Of a DNA stretch of 64,000 nucleotides, positions 44,688 through 54,387 are shown one piece after another (the stretch's first letter is position 1; the number at the start of each line of letters is the position of its first letter). The notes under the pieces are model-generated. The model was not told the origin of the DNA. It made no database searches and worked only from the letters and a program-made list of their open reading frames with translations. Source of the DNA: an uncultured Paracoccaceae bacterium (GTDB lineage Bacteria > Pseudomonadota > Alphaproteobacteria > Rhodobacterales > Rhodobacteraceae); the NCBI GenBank assembly GCA_947494675.1, contig CANLVP010000002.1:124001-188000 (forward strand). The letters run 5' to 3'. The position numbers and the translations under genes were made by a program.

Positions 44688-46646
44688 TCACCAGGCCATG
44701 CGGAACTGGGCAAAGCCCGCGTCATTGGTACCAGCCGGTGCCAGTTTTACACCCGCGACATCATTTGCATAGGCCTCTGCCGCCGGACCGGTTTCAAACA
44801 GCACCGTTGTCTCCTCCATCGGCACAAAGGACCAATTGCTATCGGCCTTGGGGCTAACGGTGCCTTGTTCCACGATATAGCGCACGATCACGTCGCGGTT
44901 GGTGTCGGGCCCTTCAAATATCACGGTGGACCCATCGGCACCGGGGAAGCTGCCGCCACCGCTCGCACGATAGTTGTTAGTTGCGATGATGAACTCCTGA
45001 TCGGGATCAATGGGTGCGCCGTTGAACATCAGGTTCACCACCCGGTTGGTATCGGGGTTGATCACCTCACCATCACGGTTGAACTTCATCGGCTGCGTGA
45101 GGTCGATCTGATAGGTCACACCGTCGATCACATCGAAGTTGTAGCTGGGGAAATCTGGGTTCAGCAAAACCGCATCCTCGGCCCCGGCCTCCACCTGATT
45201 GAACATACCTGCCGAACGTTCCAGCCATTCCTTGACCGTCGCCCCGTTCACCCGCACCGCGCGCACGGTATTGGGGTAAAGGTAAAGGTCCGCCACGTTC
45301 TTGATCGCGACATCACCCGCAGGGACATCCGTGAAATACTCGGGCCCACCGCGACCACCGGCTTTGAACGGGGCGGCGGCTGACAGGATTGGCAGCCCCT
45401 CATGCTCTGTCCCGACCAACTGGTCTTTGATGTACCAGACCTGCGCATTGGACACGATCTGCACCGAGGGATCATCCGCCACCAGCGCGAAATAGCTGTG
45501 CAGCGGCGCATCTGTCTTGCCCACCGCCGTGCGGACATAGGCGAGCGTCGCATCGTGATCGGCCTGCACCGCATCCAGCACGGGTTGGAAGCTTTCCACC
45601 AGCGGGGTGATGCTGCGATCCTCTTCGCGCTGCGAAATCGGCCGCGCCTCAGCAGTATGGCTCAGCACGCGCCATCCATTGCCATCCCGTTCCAGCATCA
45701 GATCCAGCAGCCCCATGTGGCTGCCCCAGAATCCACCCATCACGCCGGGCTTGCCGCCGATTGTGCCAGCGGCGCTATCCACGCCGTCCCACTCATCATA
45801 GGTGGAGGACGGGAACACCAGATGGCTGTGCCCGGTCAGGATCGCGTCAATGCCGTCAACGCCCGCCAGCGGAATCGCAGCATTCTCCATCCCGTCCTCG
45901 GCCATGGCCGCGCCAATTCCCGAATGGCAAAGTGCCACGATCAGATCGCAGCCCTGTTCCTTCATCTGCGGCACATAGGCGGTGGCGGCGGCCACGATAT
46001 CGCGCGCCTGCACATTGCCCTCCAGATGCTTGCGGTCCCAGTTCATGATCTGCGGCGGCACAAAGCCAATCAGCCCGATCTTGATCGGATGTTCTTCGCC
46101 ATTTCCGTCCGTCAGCATCCGGTCCAGGATCGCATAAGGCGGCACCAGCGTTGTATCTTCGCGCGGCGAGGCACCCATTTCCTTGACCACATTGGCGCTG
46201 ACAACGGGGAAGGCGGCACCCGACACAGACTTCATCAGAAACGAAATGCCATAGTTGAATTCGTGATTGCCCAGTGTCGAGGCATCAAACCCAAGCGCAT
46301 TCATCGCGGTGATGACGGGGTGCATGTCGCCCTCTTTCATGCCCCGTTCATAGGCGATGTAGTCGCCCATCGGATTGCCCTGCAGGAAATCCCCATTGTC
46401 GAGCAGCAGCGCATTGGTGCTTTCCGCGCGCACCGCTTCGATCAGGCTGGCGGTGCGGGCGAGACCAACGGTGTCGACAGGCCGGTCGCCGTAATAGTCA
46501 TAGGGAAACACATGCACATGCAGGTCGGTCGTCTCCATCAGTCGCAAATGCGCCTGATTGCCTGCGGCATTGACCGAAAATGGATGCATCGCAATCAACC
46601 CGGCAGAGCCTGCAAGGAAATGGCGGCGGTTCATACGTAGTGTCAT
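44688..46646 (-). CDS. cpdB: 2',3'-cyclic-nucleotide 2'-phosphodiesterase/3'-nucleotidase
   Basis: A 652-residue periplasmic enzyme that scavenges phosphate and nucleosides from 2',3'-cyclic nucleotides and 3'-nucleotides. It opens with [20 protein letters not shown], a signal with a Tat-like RRHFL. The metallophosphatase domain shows [40 protein letters not shown] and [11 protein letters not shown], and the 5'-nucleotidase C-terminal domain ends near [21 protein letters not shown] 46646 is used because the signal begins there. The stop faces the secreted-protein gene. Confidence 0.93.
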   Translation of the reverse strand: MTLRMNRRHFLAGSAGLIAMHPFSVNAAGNQAHLRLMETTDLHVHVFPYDYYGDRPVDTVGLARTASLIEAVRAESTNALLLDNGDFLQGNPMGDYIAYERGMKEGDMHPVITAMNALGFDASTLGNHEFNYGISFLMKSVSGAAFPVVSANVVKEMGASPREDTTLVPPYAILDRMLTDGNGEEHPIKIGLIGFVPPQIMNWDRKHLEGNVQARDIVAAATAYVPQMKEQGCDLIVALCHSGIGAAMAEDGMENAAIPLAGVDGIDAILTGHSHLVFPSSTYDEWDGVDSAAGTIGGKPGVMGGFWGSHMGLLDLMLERDGNGWRVLSHTAEARPISQREEDRSITPLVESFQPVLDAVQADHDATLAYVRTAVGKTDAPLHSYFALVADDPSVQIVSNAQVWYIKDQLVGTEHEGLPILSAAAPFKAGGRGGPEYFTDVPAGDVAIKNVADLYLYPNTVRAVRVNGATVKEWLERSAGMFNQVEAGAEDAVLLNPDFPSYNFDVIDGVTYQIDLTQPMKFNRDGEVINPDTNRVVNLMFNGAPIDPDQEFIIATNNYRASGGGSFPGADGSTVIFEGPDTNRDVIVRYIVEQGTVSPKADSNWSFVPMEETTVLFETGPAAEAYANDVAGVKLAPAGTNDAGFAQFRMAW

Positions 46647-46868
46647 AGGAAAGTCCCCCTGAAAAATGATGTTTCTGGCAGAGGTCTGGCAGGACCATGT
46701 AACAGGGAGATGCAAGAAAACAGGGCCGGACAGTGAAAGCCTAGCGCGCAATCGGTCTTTGGCGCAAATCGTAATTCGAATGCGGGCGGGCTGCGATGGC
46801 CGGGCATACGGCTTGGCATAACGCGGACATCCTCAATGTGACGTCCCGGAAATGCCCCCAATCACCCA

Positions 46869-46901
46869 CAAAAAAGGGCCGCCGCAATTCTGCGACGGCC
46901 C
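46869..46901 (-). terminator. terminator after rplI
   Basis: Read on the minus strand, arms GGGCCGTCGCA and TGCGGCGGCCC (one G-U pair) with a four-base loop are followed by six T. It closes the rpsF-rpsR-rplI operon. Confidence 0.85.
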
Positions 46902-46926
46902 CTTATCATGTCCTAGGCGAAACGGT

Positions 46927-47562
46927 TTACGCTTCGTCAGTGGTCTCTTCTTCGGCTTCTTCGGTCGCGACACCAGCAGTTTCTGCCAGCTCTTCGTCCT
47001 CGGATGCAGCGGCACCGATATCGTCAAACAGCTCCTGAATTTCGAACTCAGCAGCGGCTTCTTCTTCGGCAGCCAGCTCTTGGATCGACTTACCAGCGGC
47101 CTGAAGCTCTGCCTCTTCCGCGGAACGTGCGACGTTCAGCGTGATCGTGGCGGTCACTTCGGGGTGCAGGTTGACGTCCATGTTGTGCAAGCCAAGCTCT
47201 TTGATCGGGCCAGTCAGCACAATCTGCTTCTTGTCGATGGTGAAACCTTCGGCATCGGCAGCATCAGCGGCATCACGTGGCGTGACAGAGCCGTAAAGCG
47301 ACCCTGCGTCGGACGCAGAGCGAATCACGATGAACTGCTGACCGTCCAGCTTCTCAGCAAGGCTTTCAGCTTCTTTCTTGGTCTCAAGGTTCCGCGCTTC
47401 CAACTGGGCTTTTTCCGCTTCAAAGCGGGCCATGTTGGCAGCATTCACGCGCAGGGCTTTGCCTTGGGGCAGAAGGAAGTTGCGTGCGTAGCCTTCTTTG
47501 ACCGACACGACTTCGCCCATCTGGCCAAGCTTGGCGACGCGCTCAAGTAGGATGATTTCCAT
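46927..47562 (-). CDS. rplI: 50S ribosomal protein L9 with long acidic tail
   Basis: A 211-residue bL9. The N-terminal domain [20 protein letters not shown] and the connecting helix [20 protein letters not shown] are standard, as is the C-terminal domain. E. coli L9 is about 149 residues; here about 55 more, mostly Glu and Ala, are added at the C-terminus ([18 protein letters not shown] and on). Such acidic tails occur in Rhodobacterales. It is the last gene of the rpsF-rpsR-rplI operon. Confidence 0.96.
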   Translation of the reverse strand: MEIILLERVAKLGQMGEVVSVKEGYARNFLLPQGKALRVNAANMARFEAEKAQLEARNLETKKEAESLAEKLDGQQFIVIRSASDAGSLYGSVTPRDAADAADAEGFTIDKKQIVLTGPIKELGLHNMDVNLHPEVTATITLNVARSAEEAELQAAGKSIQELAAEEEAAAEFEIQELFDDIGAAASEDEELAETAGVATEEAEEETTDEA

Positions 47563-47574
47563 GGTCTGGGTTCC

Positions 47575-47802
47575 TTACTTTACAGCGTAGGGCAGCAGGG
47601 CCAGGAACCGTGCGCGTTTGATCGCTTGAGCAAGCTTACGCTGGTTTTTGGCACCGACGGCGGTGATACGGGCAGGGACGATCTTGCCGCGCTCAGAGAT
47701 GTAGCGCTGCAGCAGACGGGTGTCCTTGTAGTCGATCTTCGGGGCGTTCTCGCCCTCAAACGGATCAGACTTACGACGGCGGAAAAATGGTTTAGTTGCC
47801 AT
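47575..47802 (-). CDS. rpsR: 30S ribosomal protein S18
   Basis: A 75-residue bS18 that binds S6 on the platform of the small subunit. [20 protein letters not shown] and [20 protein letters not shown] are the conserved core. It lies 27 bases after rpsF and 12 before rplI. Confidence 0.97.
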   Translation of the reverse strand: MATKPFFRRRKSDPFEGENAPKIDYKDTRLLQRYISERGKIVPARITAVGAKNQRKLAQAIKRARFLALLPYAVK

Positions 47803-47829
47803 GATTTATGGTCCTTTCCTAATCAACAA

Positions 47830-48183
47830 TCAGCGACGCTCGCGACGGCCTTCACGCTCGTCACGTTTTTGCATCTGAACGCTGGGGCCTTCTTCGTGTG
47901 CATCGACCTTGATGGTCAGAACGCGCATGACGTCCTCGTGCAAACGCATCAGACGCTCCATTTCCTGCACGGCAGGTGCCGGTGCATCGGAACGCAGATA
48001 GGCATAGTGGCCCTTGCGGTTCTTGTTGATTTTGTAGGCCATCGTCTTCACGCCCCAGTACTCGTTTTCAACGACTTTGCCGCCGTTGTCCGCAAGGACG
48101 GTGCTGAAGTGTTCGATAAGGCTTTCGGCTTGCGTGTTGGACAGATCCTGACGCGCAATCATGACATGCTCATATAGCGGCAT
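47830..48183 (-). CDS. rpsF: 30S ribosomal protein S6
   Basis: A 117-residue bS6 beginning MPLYEHVMIARQDLSNTQAE, the conserved start; upstream in-frame codons are not used. YWGVKTMAYKINKNRKGHY is the family core, and a charged tail (KRDEREGRRERR) follows. It is first in the operon. The 262-bp gap upstream contains nothing else that I recognise apart from likely promoters for it and for the divergent gene. Confidence 0.96.
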   Translation of the reverse strand: MPLYEHVMIARQDLSNTQAESLIEHFSTVLADNGGKVVENEYWGVKTMAYKINKNRKGHYAYLRSDAPAPAVQEMERLMRLHEDVMRVLTIKVDAHEEGPSVQMQKRDEREGRRERR

Positions 48184-48445
48184 GCGTGCTCCATTCATTT
48201 CTCGGCGCATTTCATAGAATGGGGCGTTTCTCTTCCGCACCCCACTCACGAGAGACTGCGCAGTTCATACGAGGTCGCGGAAGGTAGGCGGCTTATACAT
48301 CCGCAGACGCTTTGCGCAAGCCCATAAGGGGTCTGATTGCTTTCCTTAAGGTAAGTTAACAAAACCTTAACGACGACACGGCGCTGCCAACTTCTTGCCC
48401 CAGTTTAGGATCACACATTCCCCATAAGAATTGGAGAATGCAGCA

Positions 48446-49066
48446 ATGTCAGATGTGTCAAACGTTGTTCGTCCTATTACGATTGATGCCGAGTTGGCAC
48501 CCCGGAGACCTACCTTCGCAGTAGACGAAACCTACTGGGGATACATCATCCGCAATACAAACGGCCCAAATATCGGGATGCTCGCCCTTCAGGCGGTGTC
48601 GATGTTCTTTGGCGCGGCCTTTGTTGCGGCAGGCCTCGGGCTGCTTTTGCTGCCCGACGTCCTGGCCGGTGCCGTTGATCTGTCGATCCGTGCCGTCGCT
48701 GCCGTGCTCTTCTTTGGACTTTCCGCCTACCTGTTGTGGTTCGCCAGCCGTGGCACGGAATCAGAGCTCCAAATCGACACATCCCTCGGCGAAGTCCGCG
48801 AGGTTGTGCGCAACCGCGCTGGCAAGTCGTCACTGATTGGCCGCTACGGCTTTGACAGCATCGGCGGTGTATTCCTCGACCGTGCCAACGCCCCACGTGA
48901 TCAGGCCGTGCTGGTCCTGCGCTACCGTAACACCGCCCAAACGCTGCCCGTCGTTGGCGGCCCGGTGAAAGCACTGGAACCCCTGCGTGACCGCTTGGGT
49001 AAGGACATGATGATGGACGCCGTGCCGCGCCGCGCCGAAAAAACGATCGTGCCTACCGCGCTCTGA
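48446..49066 (+). CDS. membrane protein of unknown function
   Basis: A 206-residue protein starting at MSDVSNVVRPITIDAE (GGAGA upstream), with two membrane helices close together (about residues 46-72 and 79-100) after a cytosolic 40-residue head, and a C-terminal beta-rich cytosolic domain (TESELQIDTSLGEVREVVRN, QAVLVLRYRNTAQTLPVVGG). The C-terminal part looks like a bPH-type domain. No family name can be given with confidence. A terminator follows at 49092. Confidence 0.75.
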   Translation: MSDVSNVVRPITIDAELAPRRPTFAVDETYWGYIIRNTNGPNIGMLALQAVSMFFGAAFVAAGLGLLLLPDVLAGAVDLSIRAVAAVLFFGLSAYLLWFASRGTESELQIDTSLGEVREVVRNRAGKSSLIGRYGFDSIGGVFLDRANAPRDQAVLVLRYRNTAQTLPVVGGPVKALEPLRDRLGKDMMMDAVPRRAEKTIVPTAL

Positions 49067-49091
49067 TCCCCAATTTCAGCGACAAACCGCC

Positions 49092-49118
49092 AAAAGCGCC
49101 CCATCTGTGGGCGCTTTT
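49092..49118. terminator. terminator after the bPH-like membrane gene
   Basis: Arms AAAAGCGCCC and GGGCGCTTTT are perfect 10-base reverse complements, followed by T. Confidence 0.85.
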
Positions 49119-49213
49119 TCGTTGTGAACACAATCTGTTCGGATTTGCGGAATTGCTTCAAGCGGGCCAAATCCGCCATGTCGGCGGCAATCTAATCAAC
49201 ATCGGAGAGCCCA

Positions 49214-49786
49214 ATGAAACTTACATCCACCGCCGCCCTGCTTGCCTTGCTTGCAGCCCCCGCCATCGCCGCACCAGAGGCTTACGTCCTCGACCCCAGC
49301 CACAGCCAGATCGTCTTTAGCTACAACCACCTGGGCTATTCCACGACCTACGGCATGTTCTCTGGGTTTGAGGGTGAGATCAGCTTTGACCAAGAAGATC
49401 CCGCAGCCTCCTCTGTCTCCGTCAGCTTTCCGGTGAAAACGATGCTCACAGGTTGGGAACAGCGCTTTGGCCACTTTATGTCGCCCGACTTCTTTGATGC
49501 CAGCGACGACGAAATGGTCACCTTCACCTCGACAGCGATTGAGGTCACGGGCGAAGACACCGCCATGATCACCGGCGATCTGACCCTGAACGGCGTGACA
49601 AAATCCGTTGTGCTGGATGCCAAACTGAACCAGGCCAACACCCACCCGATGGCTGAAAAGCCCTGGGCCGGGTTTAACGCCACGACGACGCTTCTGCGCT
49701 CTGACTATGACGTCGGCAACTTCGCGCCCTTCGTTAGCGACGAAGTTGAGGTCATGATCTCTGTTGAGGCCTCTTTGGCCGAATAA
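49214..49786 (+). CDS. YceI family protein
   Basis: A 190-residue periplasmic lipocalin-like protein. The signal peptide is MKLTSTAALLALLAAPAIAA and the mature start VLDPSHSQIVFSYNHLGYST is diagnostic, as are LTGWEQRFGHFMSPDFFDAS and MITGDLTLNGVTKSVVLDAK. YceI proteins bind polyprenoid lipids. It faces a second gene with a YceI domain fused to cytochrome b561. Confidence 0.92.
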   Translation: MKLTSTAALLALLAAPAIAAPEAYVLDPSHSQIVFSYNHLGYSTTYGMFSGFEGEISFDQEDPAASSVSVSFPVKTMLTGWEQRFGHFMSPDFFDASDDEMVTFTSTAIEVTGEDTAMITGDLTLNGVTKSVVLDAKLNQANTHPMAEKPWAGFNATTTLLRSDYDVGNFAPFVSDEVEVMISVEASLAE

Positions 49787-49809
49787 GCCATCACGCGTGA
49801 TGACAGATT

Positions 49810-49841
49810 GGACCGCAAGCCCATCGCTTGCGGTCCTTTTT
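49810..49841. terminator. terminator between the two YceI genes
   Basis: Perfect 11-base arms GGACCGCAAGC and GCTTGCGGTCC around CCATC, then six T on the plus strand. It overlaps the stop region of the minus-strand gene. Confidence 0.9.
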
Positions 49842-51037
49842 TATGGGGAAGGCACCGCCATGAAGTCGATATCGACCGTCACCCCAAACCCCAGTGTGCC
49901 CGCGTCGTTTTGCGATGCGCCAATGCCATGGGCCAGCCGGTCAACCTCTGCCGCGCCCTGCATCAAGACTGTGCCATCGCCCTGATCCAGAAGATCAAAC
50001 AGCAATGTCACGGGGGCGGTGACCCCCTTTAGGTCGAGCATGCCATCCACCCGGTAGGTTGCACCGCCGTCGCTGGTGATCGGTCCGGTAAATGTCGCTG
50101 TCGGGAAAGCCTCTGCATCAAAGAAATCGCGCCCCATCGCCTGATCCGTCACAGACCCCAGCGTTAGCGACCCAATCGCGATCTGCGCGGTCACATTGCC
50201 GAATTCCGGCCCGGCCTCGGAATCGAAGTCAATCTCAGCGGTCCAATCGGCAAAGGTGCCCGTGACCTCGCTGCCCAATTGGGTGATCGTGATCGCCAGC
50301 GTGCCACCGTCCATAACGGTCCAGCCAGATTGCACCTCTTCCAAAGCGACAGCCGCGATGCCCTCATCATGTGACCCCGCATTCATCGCCGCGGCCCCGG
50401 CGCTTGCCAGTCCAAAAACCGCCACCGCCGCCAAAGGTGCCGCAATCGGCGCGCGATGGGCAGGGGCGGCGGGCACATCCGCCTTGCCAAACCACATCCG
50501 CGCCAATGTCGCGTCGCGGTCGACAATACGGTGCTTCAACGCACCTGCGACATGTAACAGGATCGACGCCGCCATCACCTTGGTCAGCACCCAATGCAGA
50601 CTGCCAAACAAATGCGCGATCCCTTCATCTTTGGGCACCAGTGGCAGGTCTTGCCCAAACGGCCACCAGATCGGCGCAAATCCTGTCGTGGCCGCATGAT
50701 GGATCCAACCCGTCAGCGGCGCGATCACCAACGACCCGTAAAGCAGCCAATGCACCGTTTCAGCCAGAAAGGTCTCTGCTTTTCGCTCAGGATGCAGCGG
50801 CCCCGGCTTGGCGTGGCTGAGGGCCCACAAAATCCGCCCGAGCGCCACAAAGAAAACCGCGACCCCCAGCGTCTTGTGGATCGAAAACAGTAGCGCCTTT
50901 TGCGCCAGCTCCGCGCTGGTGTCATAGGGCAGCTTATTTGCGATCAATCCCAGCGGAATGATCGCGAAAATCAGCAGCGCGGTCACCCAGTGAAAGGCCT
51001 TTGCGGTGGTGTCGTAGGTGGCGGGGGCAGCTGACAT
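49841..51037 (-). CDS. cytochrome b561 fused to a YceI domain
   Basis: A 398-residue fusion. Residues 1-185 are a four-helix cytochrome b561 domain with heme-ligand histidines in FHWVTALLIF, SIHKTLGVAVF, LHWVLTKVMA and HVAGALKHR. A further helix near 197-216 leads into a periplasmic YceI domain (about 225-398: GTFADWTAEIDFDSEAG, MGRDFFDAEAFPTATFTGPI). The pair suggests electron exchange with a quinone or other isoprenoid held by YceI; the partner is unproven. The stand-alone YceI gene converges on it. Confidence 0.9.
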   Translation of the reverse strand: MSAAPATYDTTAKAFHWVTALLIFAIIPLGLIANKLPYDTSAELAQKALLFSIHKTLGVAVFFVALGRILWALSHAKPGPLHPERKAETFLAETVHWLLYGSLVIAPLTGWIHHAATTGFAPIWWPFGQDLPLVPKDEGIAHLFGSLHWVLTKVMAASILLHVAGALKHRIVDRDATLARMWFGKADVPAAPAHRAPIAAPLAAVAVFGLASAGAAAMNAGSHDEGIAAVALEEVQSGWTVMDGGTLAITITQLGSEVTGTFADWTAEIDFDSEAGPEFGNVTAQIAIGSLTLGSVTDQAMGRDFFDAEAFPTATFTGPITSDGGATYRVDGMLDLKGVTAPVTLLFDLLDQGDGTVLMQGAAEVDRLAHGIGASQNDAGTLGFGVTVDIDFMAVPSP

Positions 51038-51050
51038 CGTTTTCTCCGTG

Positions 51051-51174
51051 TTCTGTGCATCTGCAAACTAACACGACCGCGCGGTGGCGCAATTCTGCAT
51101 CTCCGCTCAGATTCTGTGCATCGTGCATATCGAAATATGGCAGGTTGTGTATGGGCTGTGCATGTCTTGTGCAT
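51051..51174. repeat. cluster of TTCTGTGCATC/TGTGCAT repeats upstream of fabD
   Basis: TTCTGTGCATC occurs at 51051-51061 and 51112-51122, with a shortened TTCTGCATC at 51093-51101. The core TGTGCAT also occurs at 51157-51163 and 51168-51174, and CGTGCAT at 51123-51129. All fall in the 187-bp gap before fabD. This density is a likely multi-site binding region or a structured leader; no known regulator was matched. Confidence 0.5.
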
Positions 51175-51224
51175 TGCCGTTTTCAAGGCTACCCAACGTT
51201 AACCACAGCAAGAGGATCGCAAAG

Positions 51225-52160
51225 ATGCGGGCATTCATTTTTCCCGGGCAGGGTGCGCAAACTATCGGCATGGGGCAGGCGCTGGCCGCCGCCTATCCAA
51301 CTGCAAAGGCCGTTTTTGATGAGGTTGATGAGGCTCTGGGCCAAGACCTGTCAGGCCTGATCTGGGAAGGCGATATTGAGACACTGACACTCACCGCCAA
51401 TGCCCAACCTGCCTTGATGGCGACGTCACTTGCTGCGATGAAAGCTCTTGAATCAGAAGGGGTTAGCATCACAGATGCCGCTTTCGTGGCGGGCCATTCG
51501 CTGGGCGAATACGCAGCACTTGCAGCAGCCGGTGCGTTGACTATCGCCGATACTGCACGGCTCTTGCGCATCCGGGGCGATGCGATGCAGGCCGCTGTGC
51601 CAGCGGGTGAAGGCGCGATGGCCGCGATCCTGGGTCTCGATATCGCAGCCGTGGAGCAGGTCGCCAATGACGCGGCGCAAGGTGCTGTTTGCGAAGTTGC
51701 AAACGAAAACGACCCGGCGCAAACCGTTGTTTCTGGAGAGAAATCCGCAATTGAGCGTGCCGTTGAAATGGCCAAAGAGGCCGGCGCAAAACGCGCCGTC
51801 ATGCTGCCCGTTTCGGCACCATTCCATTGCTCTTTGATGGCACCGGCCGCTGAACGGATGCAGGCGGCATTGGCTGAGGTCGAATTGAAAACTCCAGCGG
51901 TGCCCGTTGTTGCGAATGTGGTTGCGAGCAGCGTCACAGACCCTAGCGAAATCAAAGACTTGCTGGTCAAGCAGGTCACGGGTCGGGTGCGCTGGCGGGC
52001 TTCAGTTGATTGGATGGCGGCACAGGGTGTGACTGAAATGTGGGAAATTGGATCAGGCAAGGCCTTGTCGGGCATGATCCGCCGCATCAACCGCGATGTG
52101 ACCTGCACCGCAATTGGTACGCCTGATGACGTCAAAGCCGCGACAAGCGGCACTGCATAA
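51225..52160 (+). CDS. fabD: malonyl-CoA:ACP transacylase
   Basis: A 311-residue enzyme that loads malonate on acyl carrier protein. It opens MRAFIFPGQGAQTIGMGQ and has the active-site motif GHSLGE, with conserved Arg and His in the usual places (VSAPFHCSLM). ATG 51225 has AAGAGGA upstream; further upstream in-frame codons run through the repeat cluster and are not used. fabG follows 20 bases later. Confidence 0.97.
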   Translation: MRAFIFPGQGAQTIGMGQALAAAYPTAKAVFDEVDEALGQDLSGLIWEGDIETLTLTANAQPALMATSLAAMKALESEGVSITDAAFVAGHSLGEYAALAAAGALTIADTARLLRIRGDAMQAAVPAGEGAMAAILGLDIAAVEQVANDAAQGAVCEVANENDPAQTVVSGEKSAIERAVEMAKEAGAKRAVMLPVSAPFHCSLMAPAAERMQAALAEVELKTPAVPVVANVVASSVTDPSEIKDLLVKQVTGRVRWRASVDWMAAQGVTEMWEIGSGKALSGMIRRINRDVTCTAIGTPDDVKAATSGTA

Positions 52161-52180
52161 ACATATAGAAGGAACCACAG

Positions 52181-52918
52181 ATGTTTGATCTGACAGGAAA
52201 AAATGCACTTGTAACCGGTGCCTCTGGCGGTATCGGCGGTGAGATCGCAAAGGCGCTTCACGCCGCTGGCGCAACAGTTGGTATTTCGGGAACGCGCGTT
52301 GATCCGCTCAATGCGCTGGCTGCTGAGATGGGTGACCGGGTGCATGTGCTGCCTTGTAACCTGTCAGACGCCGAGGCGGTGAATAACCTGCCAAAACAAG
52401 CGGTTGAGGCGATGGGCAGCGTTGATATCCTCGTCAATAACGCAGGCATCACACGCGATAACCTCTTTATGCGCATGTCGGACGAAGAATGGGCGAGCGT
52501 GCTTGAGGTCAATCTGACCTCGACCATGCGGCTTTGCAAAGGCGTCATTCGCGGCATGATGAAAAGCCGCTGGGGCCGAATTGTGAATATTTCCAGCGTG
52601 GTAGGGGCCACAGGCAACCCGGGTCAGGCCAATTATGCGGCGTCCAAGGCGGGCATGGTCGGCATGTCCAAATCCATTGCTTACGAAGTCGCAAGCCGTG
52701 GCATCACCGTCAATTGCGTCGCACCCGGCTTTATTGAGACGGCCATGACGGACAAGCTGAACGACGACCAAAAGGCTGGAATCCTTGGACAAATTCCTGC
52801 CGGACGTATGGGCAGCGCCGAAGAGATTGCGGGTGCAGTGTTGTATCTGTCCAGCGCCGAGGCCGGCTATGTCACCGGGGCGACCTTGCATGTGAACGGC
52901 GGAATGGCCATGTTCTGA
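52181..52918 (+). CDS. fabG: 3-oxoacyl-ACP reductase
   Basis: A 245-residue short-chain dehydrogenase. The NADP(H) loop is TGASGGIGGE, the NNAG box is present, and the catalytic Ser-Tyr-Lys is in NISSVVGATGNPGQANYAASK. It reduces 3-oxoacyl-ACP during fatty acid elongation and follows fabD closely. Confidence 0.97.
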   Translation: MFDLTGKNALVTGASGGIGGEIAKALHAAGATVGISGTRVDPLNALAAEMGDRVHVLPCNLSDAEAVNNLPKQAVEAMGSVDILVNNAGITRDNLFMRMSDEEWASVLEVNLTSTMRLCKGVIRGMMKSRWGRIVNISSVVGATGNPGQANYAASKAGMVGMSKSIAYEVASRGITVNCVAPGFIETAMTDKLNDDQKAGILGQIPAGRMGSAEEIAGAVLYLSSAEAGYVTGATLHVNGGMAMF

Positions 52919-53055
52919 CGACGCCTTGACGGAGCGGCATGGAAAGCGTTTGCGCTATCTGGAAACTCTGGTATTAGGCCACGAAGATTGAGAGGGGCGT
53001 GTCAAAGGCACACCTAAAAACCGGGCAATTGCCCAGCAGAACGTGAGGAATAGCC

Positions 53056-53289
53056 ATGAGCGACGTCGCAGACCGCGTGCGCAAGATTGTTGTTGAGCAT
53101 CTTGGTGTTGAAGAAGACAAAGTTGTTGAGGGTGCATCTTTTATTGATGATCTCGGCGCAGACAGCCTTGATACAGTCGAGCTGGTCATGGCTTTTGAAG
53201 AAGAATTCGGCATCGAAATCCCTGATGACGCTGCTGAAACGATCCAATCGTTTGGCGATGCAGTGAAGTTCATCAGCGAAGCGTCCTAA
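53056..53289 (+). CDS. acpP: acyl carrier protein
   Basis: A 77-residue ACP. The phosphopantetheine serine is in [20 protein letters not shown]. The 137-bp gap before it probably holds its own promoter, as acpP is usually more strongly expressed than fabG. An ATG with GAGGAATAGCC upstream is used. Confidence 0.98.
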   Translation: MSDVADRVRKIVVEHLGVEEDKVVEGASFIDDLGADSLDTVELVMAFEEEFGIEIPDDAAETIQSFGDAVKFISEAS

Positions 53290-53322
53290 GACCCTTCCAC
53301 ATCGTTTTGCTTGCGGCGTCCG

Positions 53323-54258
53323 TTAGGGCGCCGTTTGCGTGACTGGGGTCTCTTCTGCCTCCTCAGTCGATAAAATTTCTGTCTTGCCCAAAACATAGAA
53401 TACGGTCGCCGTGCGCATCCGTGATGCGAAGGCGAGTCCGGCATAGTGTTCGTTTGACCATTGGCAATGCACGTCACGCCAGCGGCCCGCCAGCCGTACC
53501 TGCAATTGATCTTTCTGGGTCGGGGCTTTGTGTAGGAAATGCTTTAATTTCAGGCCGTGGCAGCTGATATCAAGCATGCGCCCAGTCATCGTCCTATCGC
53601 CAATTTTGAACTGGATTTCCTGATTGGTCGCATAGCGTCGACGGCGGCGTTGGTGTTTATCTCGACTATGTCGGACGGCAATGATCAGGCCCCCAGCGGA
53701 CACGAGAAGTACAATGGCGACAATGGTCCAAACGGCCACCTCAAACACGCCGATGCTTGGACGCTGCGATATGTCTTTGGGCCTGTCAGGTATTTCGGTG
53801 ACGTCCGACGCCTTTACGATGGGATCGACTGTTGACGTGGTCGCGGCGGACGGACCCACGCACCCAATCCTGTCGAGGATTTTACCCGCTTGATCAAAGG
53901 TTTGCCGGACATTTGGCGATTGCAACAAGCGCGAGATTTGCGGACCCTGATTTGTGCGGGCCATAATGGCAATCTGTGCCGTGACTGCGGCAAATTCCGT
54001 GAGGATCTCGTTCGCCTCTGAATCCAAGATTTGTTCAAATTGCCGGGCGACGTTGTGCTGATCAAATCGTGATAGATCAGAGCGGAGGGCAGAGGTTGGC
54101 AGGCCATTGGTACTGAGCACCTGACCCGCTTCGCCCGCCTCGTGGATGCGGGTGAGGGCATTCACGACCTCGCAGTCGATGTCCGCCTGCGCAGATGCGG
54201 CAATGAGGGTGAAAGTGGTTGTTAGCCAAAAGCGGCGCATCTTCAAAGACTCGTTCAT
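53323..54258 (-). CDS. membrane-anchored PilZ-domain protein
   Basis: A 311-residue protein inserted in the fatty acid cluster on the other strand. It has a signal peptide (about 7-25, WLTTTFTLIAASAQA), a periplasmic helical part, one membrane helix (about 172-195, VAVWTIVAIVLLVSAGGLII) and a cytosolic PilZ domain (KHQRRRRRYATNQEIQFKIG, then MLDISCHGLKLKHF). RxxxR and (D/N)xSxxG are the c-di-GMP-binding elements; here RRRYATN and DISCHGL fit loosely, so binding is uncertain. It may link c-di-GMP to an envelope function. A start at residue 7 is an alternative. Confidence 0.82.
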   Translation of the reverse strand: MNESLKMRRFWLTTTFTLIAASAQADIDCEVVNALTRIHEAGEAGQVLSTNGLPTSALRSDLSRFDQHNVARQFEQILDSEANEILTEFAAVTAQIAIMARTNQGPQISRLLQSPNVRQTFDQAGKILDRIGCVGPSAATTSTVDPIVKASDVTEIPDRPKDISQRPSIGVFEVAVWTIVAIVLLVSAGGLIIAVRHSRDKHQRRRRRYATNQEIQFKIGDRTMTGRMLDISCHGLKLKHFLHKAPTQKDQLQVRLAGRWRDVHCQWSNEHYAGLAFASRMRTATVFYVLGKTEILSTEEAEETPVTQTAP

Positions 54259-54387
54259 GGCAGCTTGCTTAAACCCTCAAGGTTAAGCGGCGATAAACCA
54301 TGCCGCAGGGCAAAAGCGGCCTCTACTCTTGCCCCCGCCTTAAGGGCTGCTGTATCAGGGGCCAAATAACAGAGGTGAGGGCAAAAC

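Noticed and set aside
45402-46640. Open frame of 412 codons antisense to cpdB
   Set aside because: The opposite strand encodes a full CpdB with conserved motifs, and the frame has no recognisable motif or ribosome binding site.
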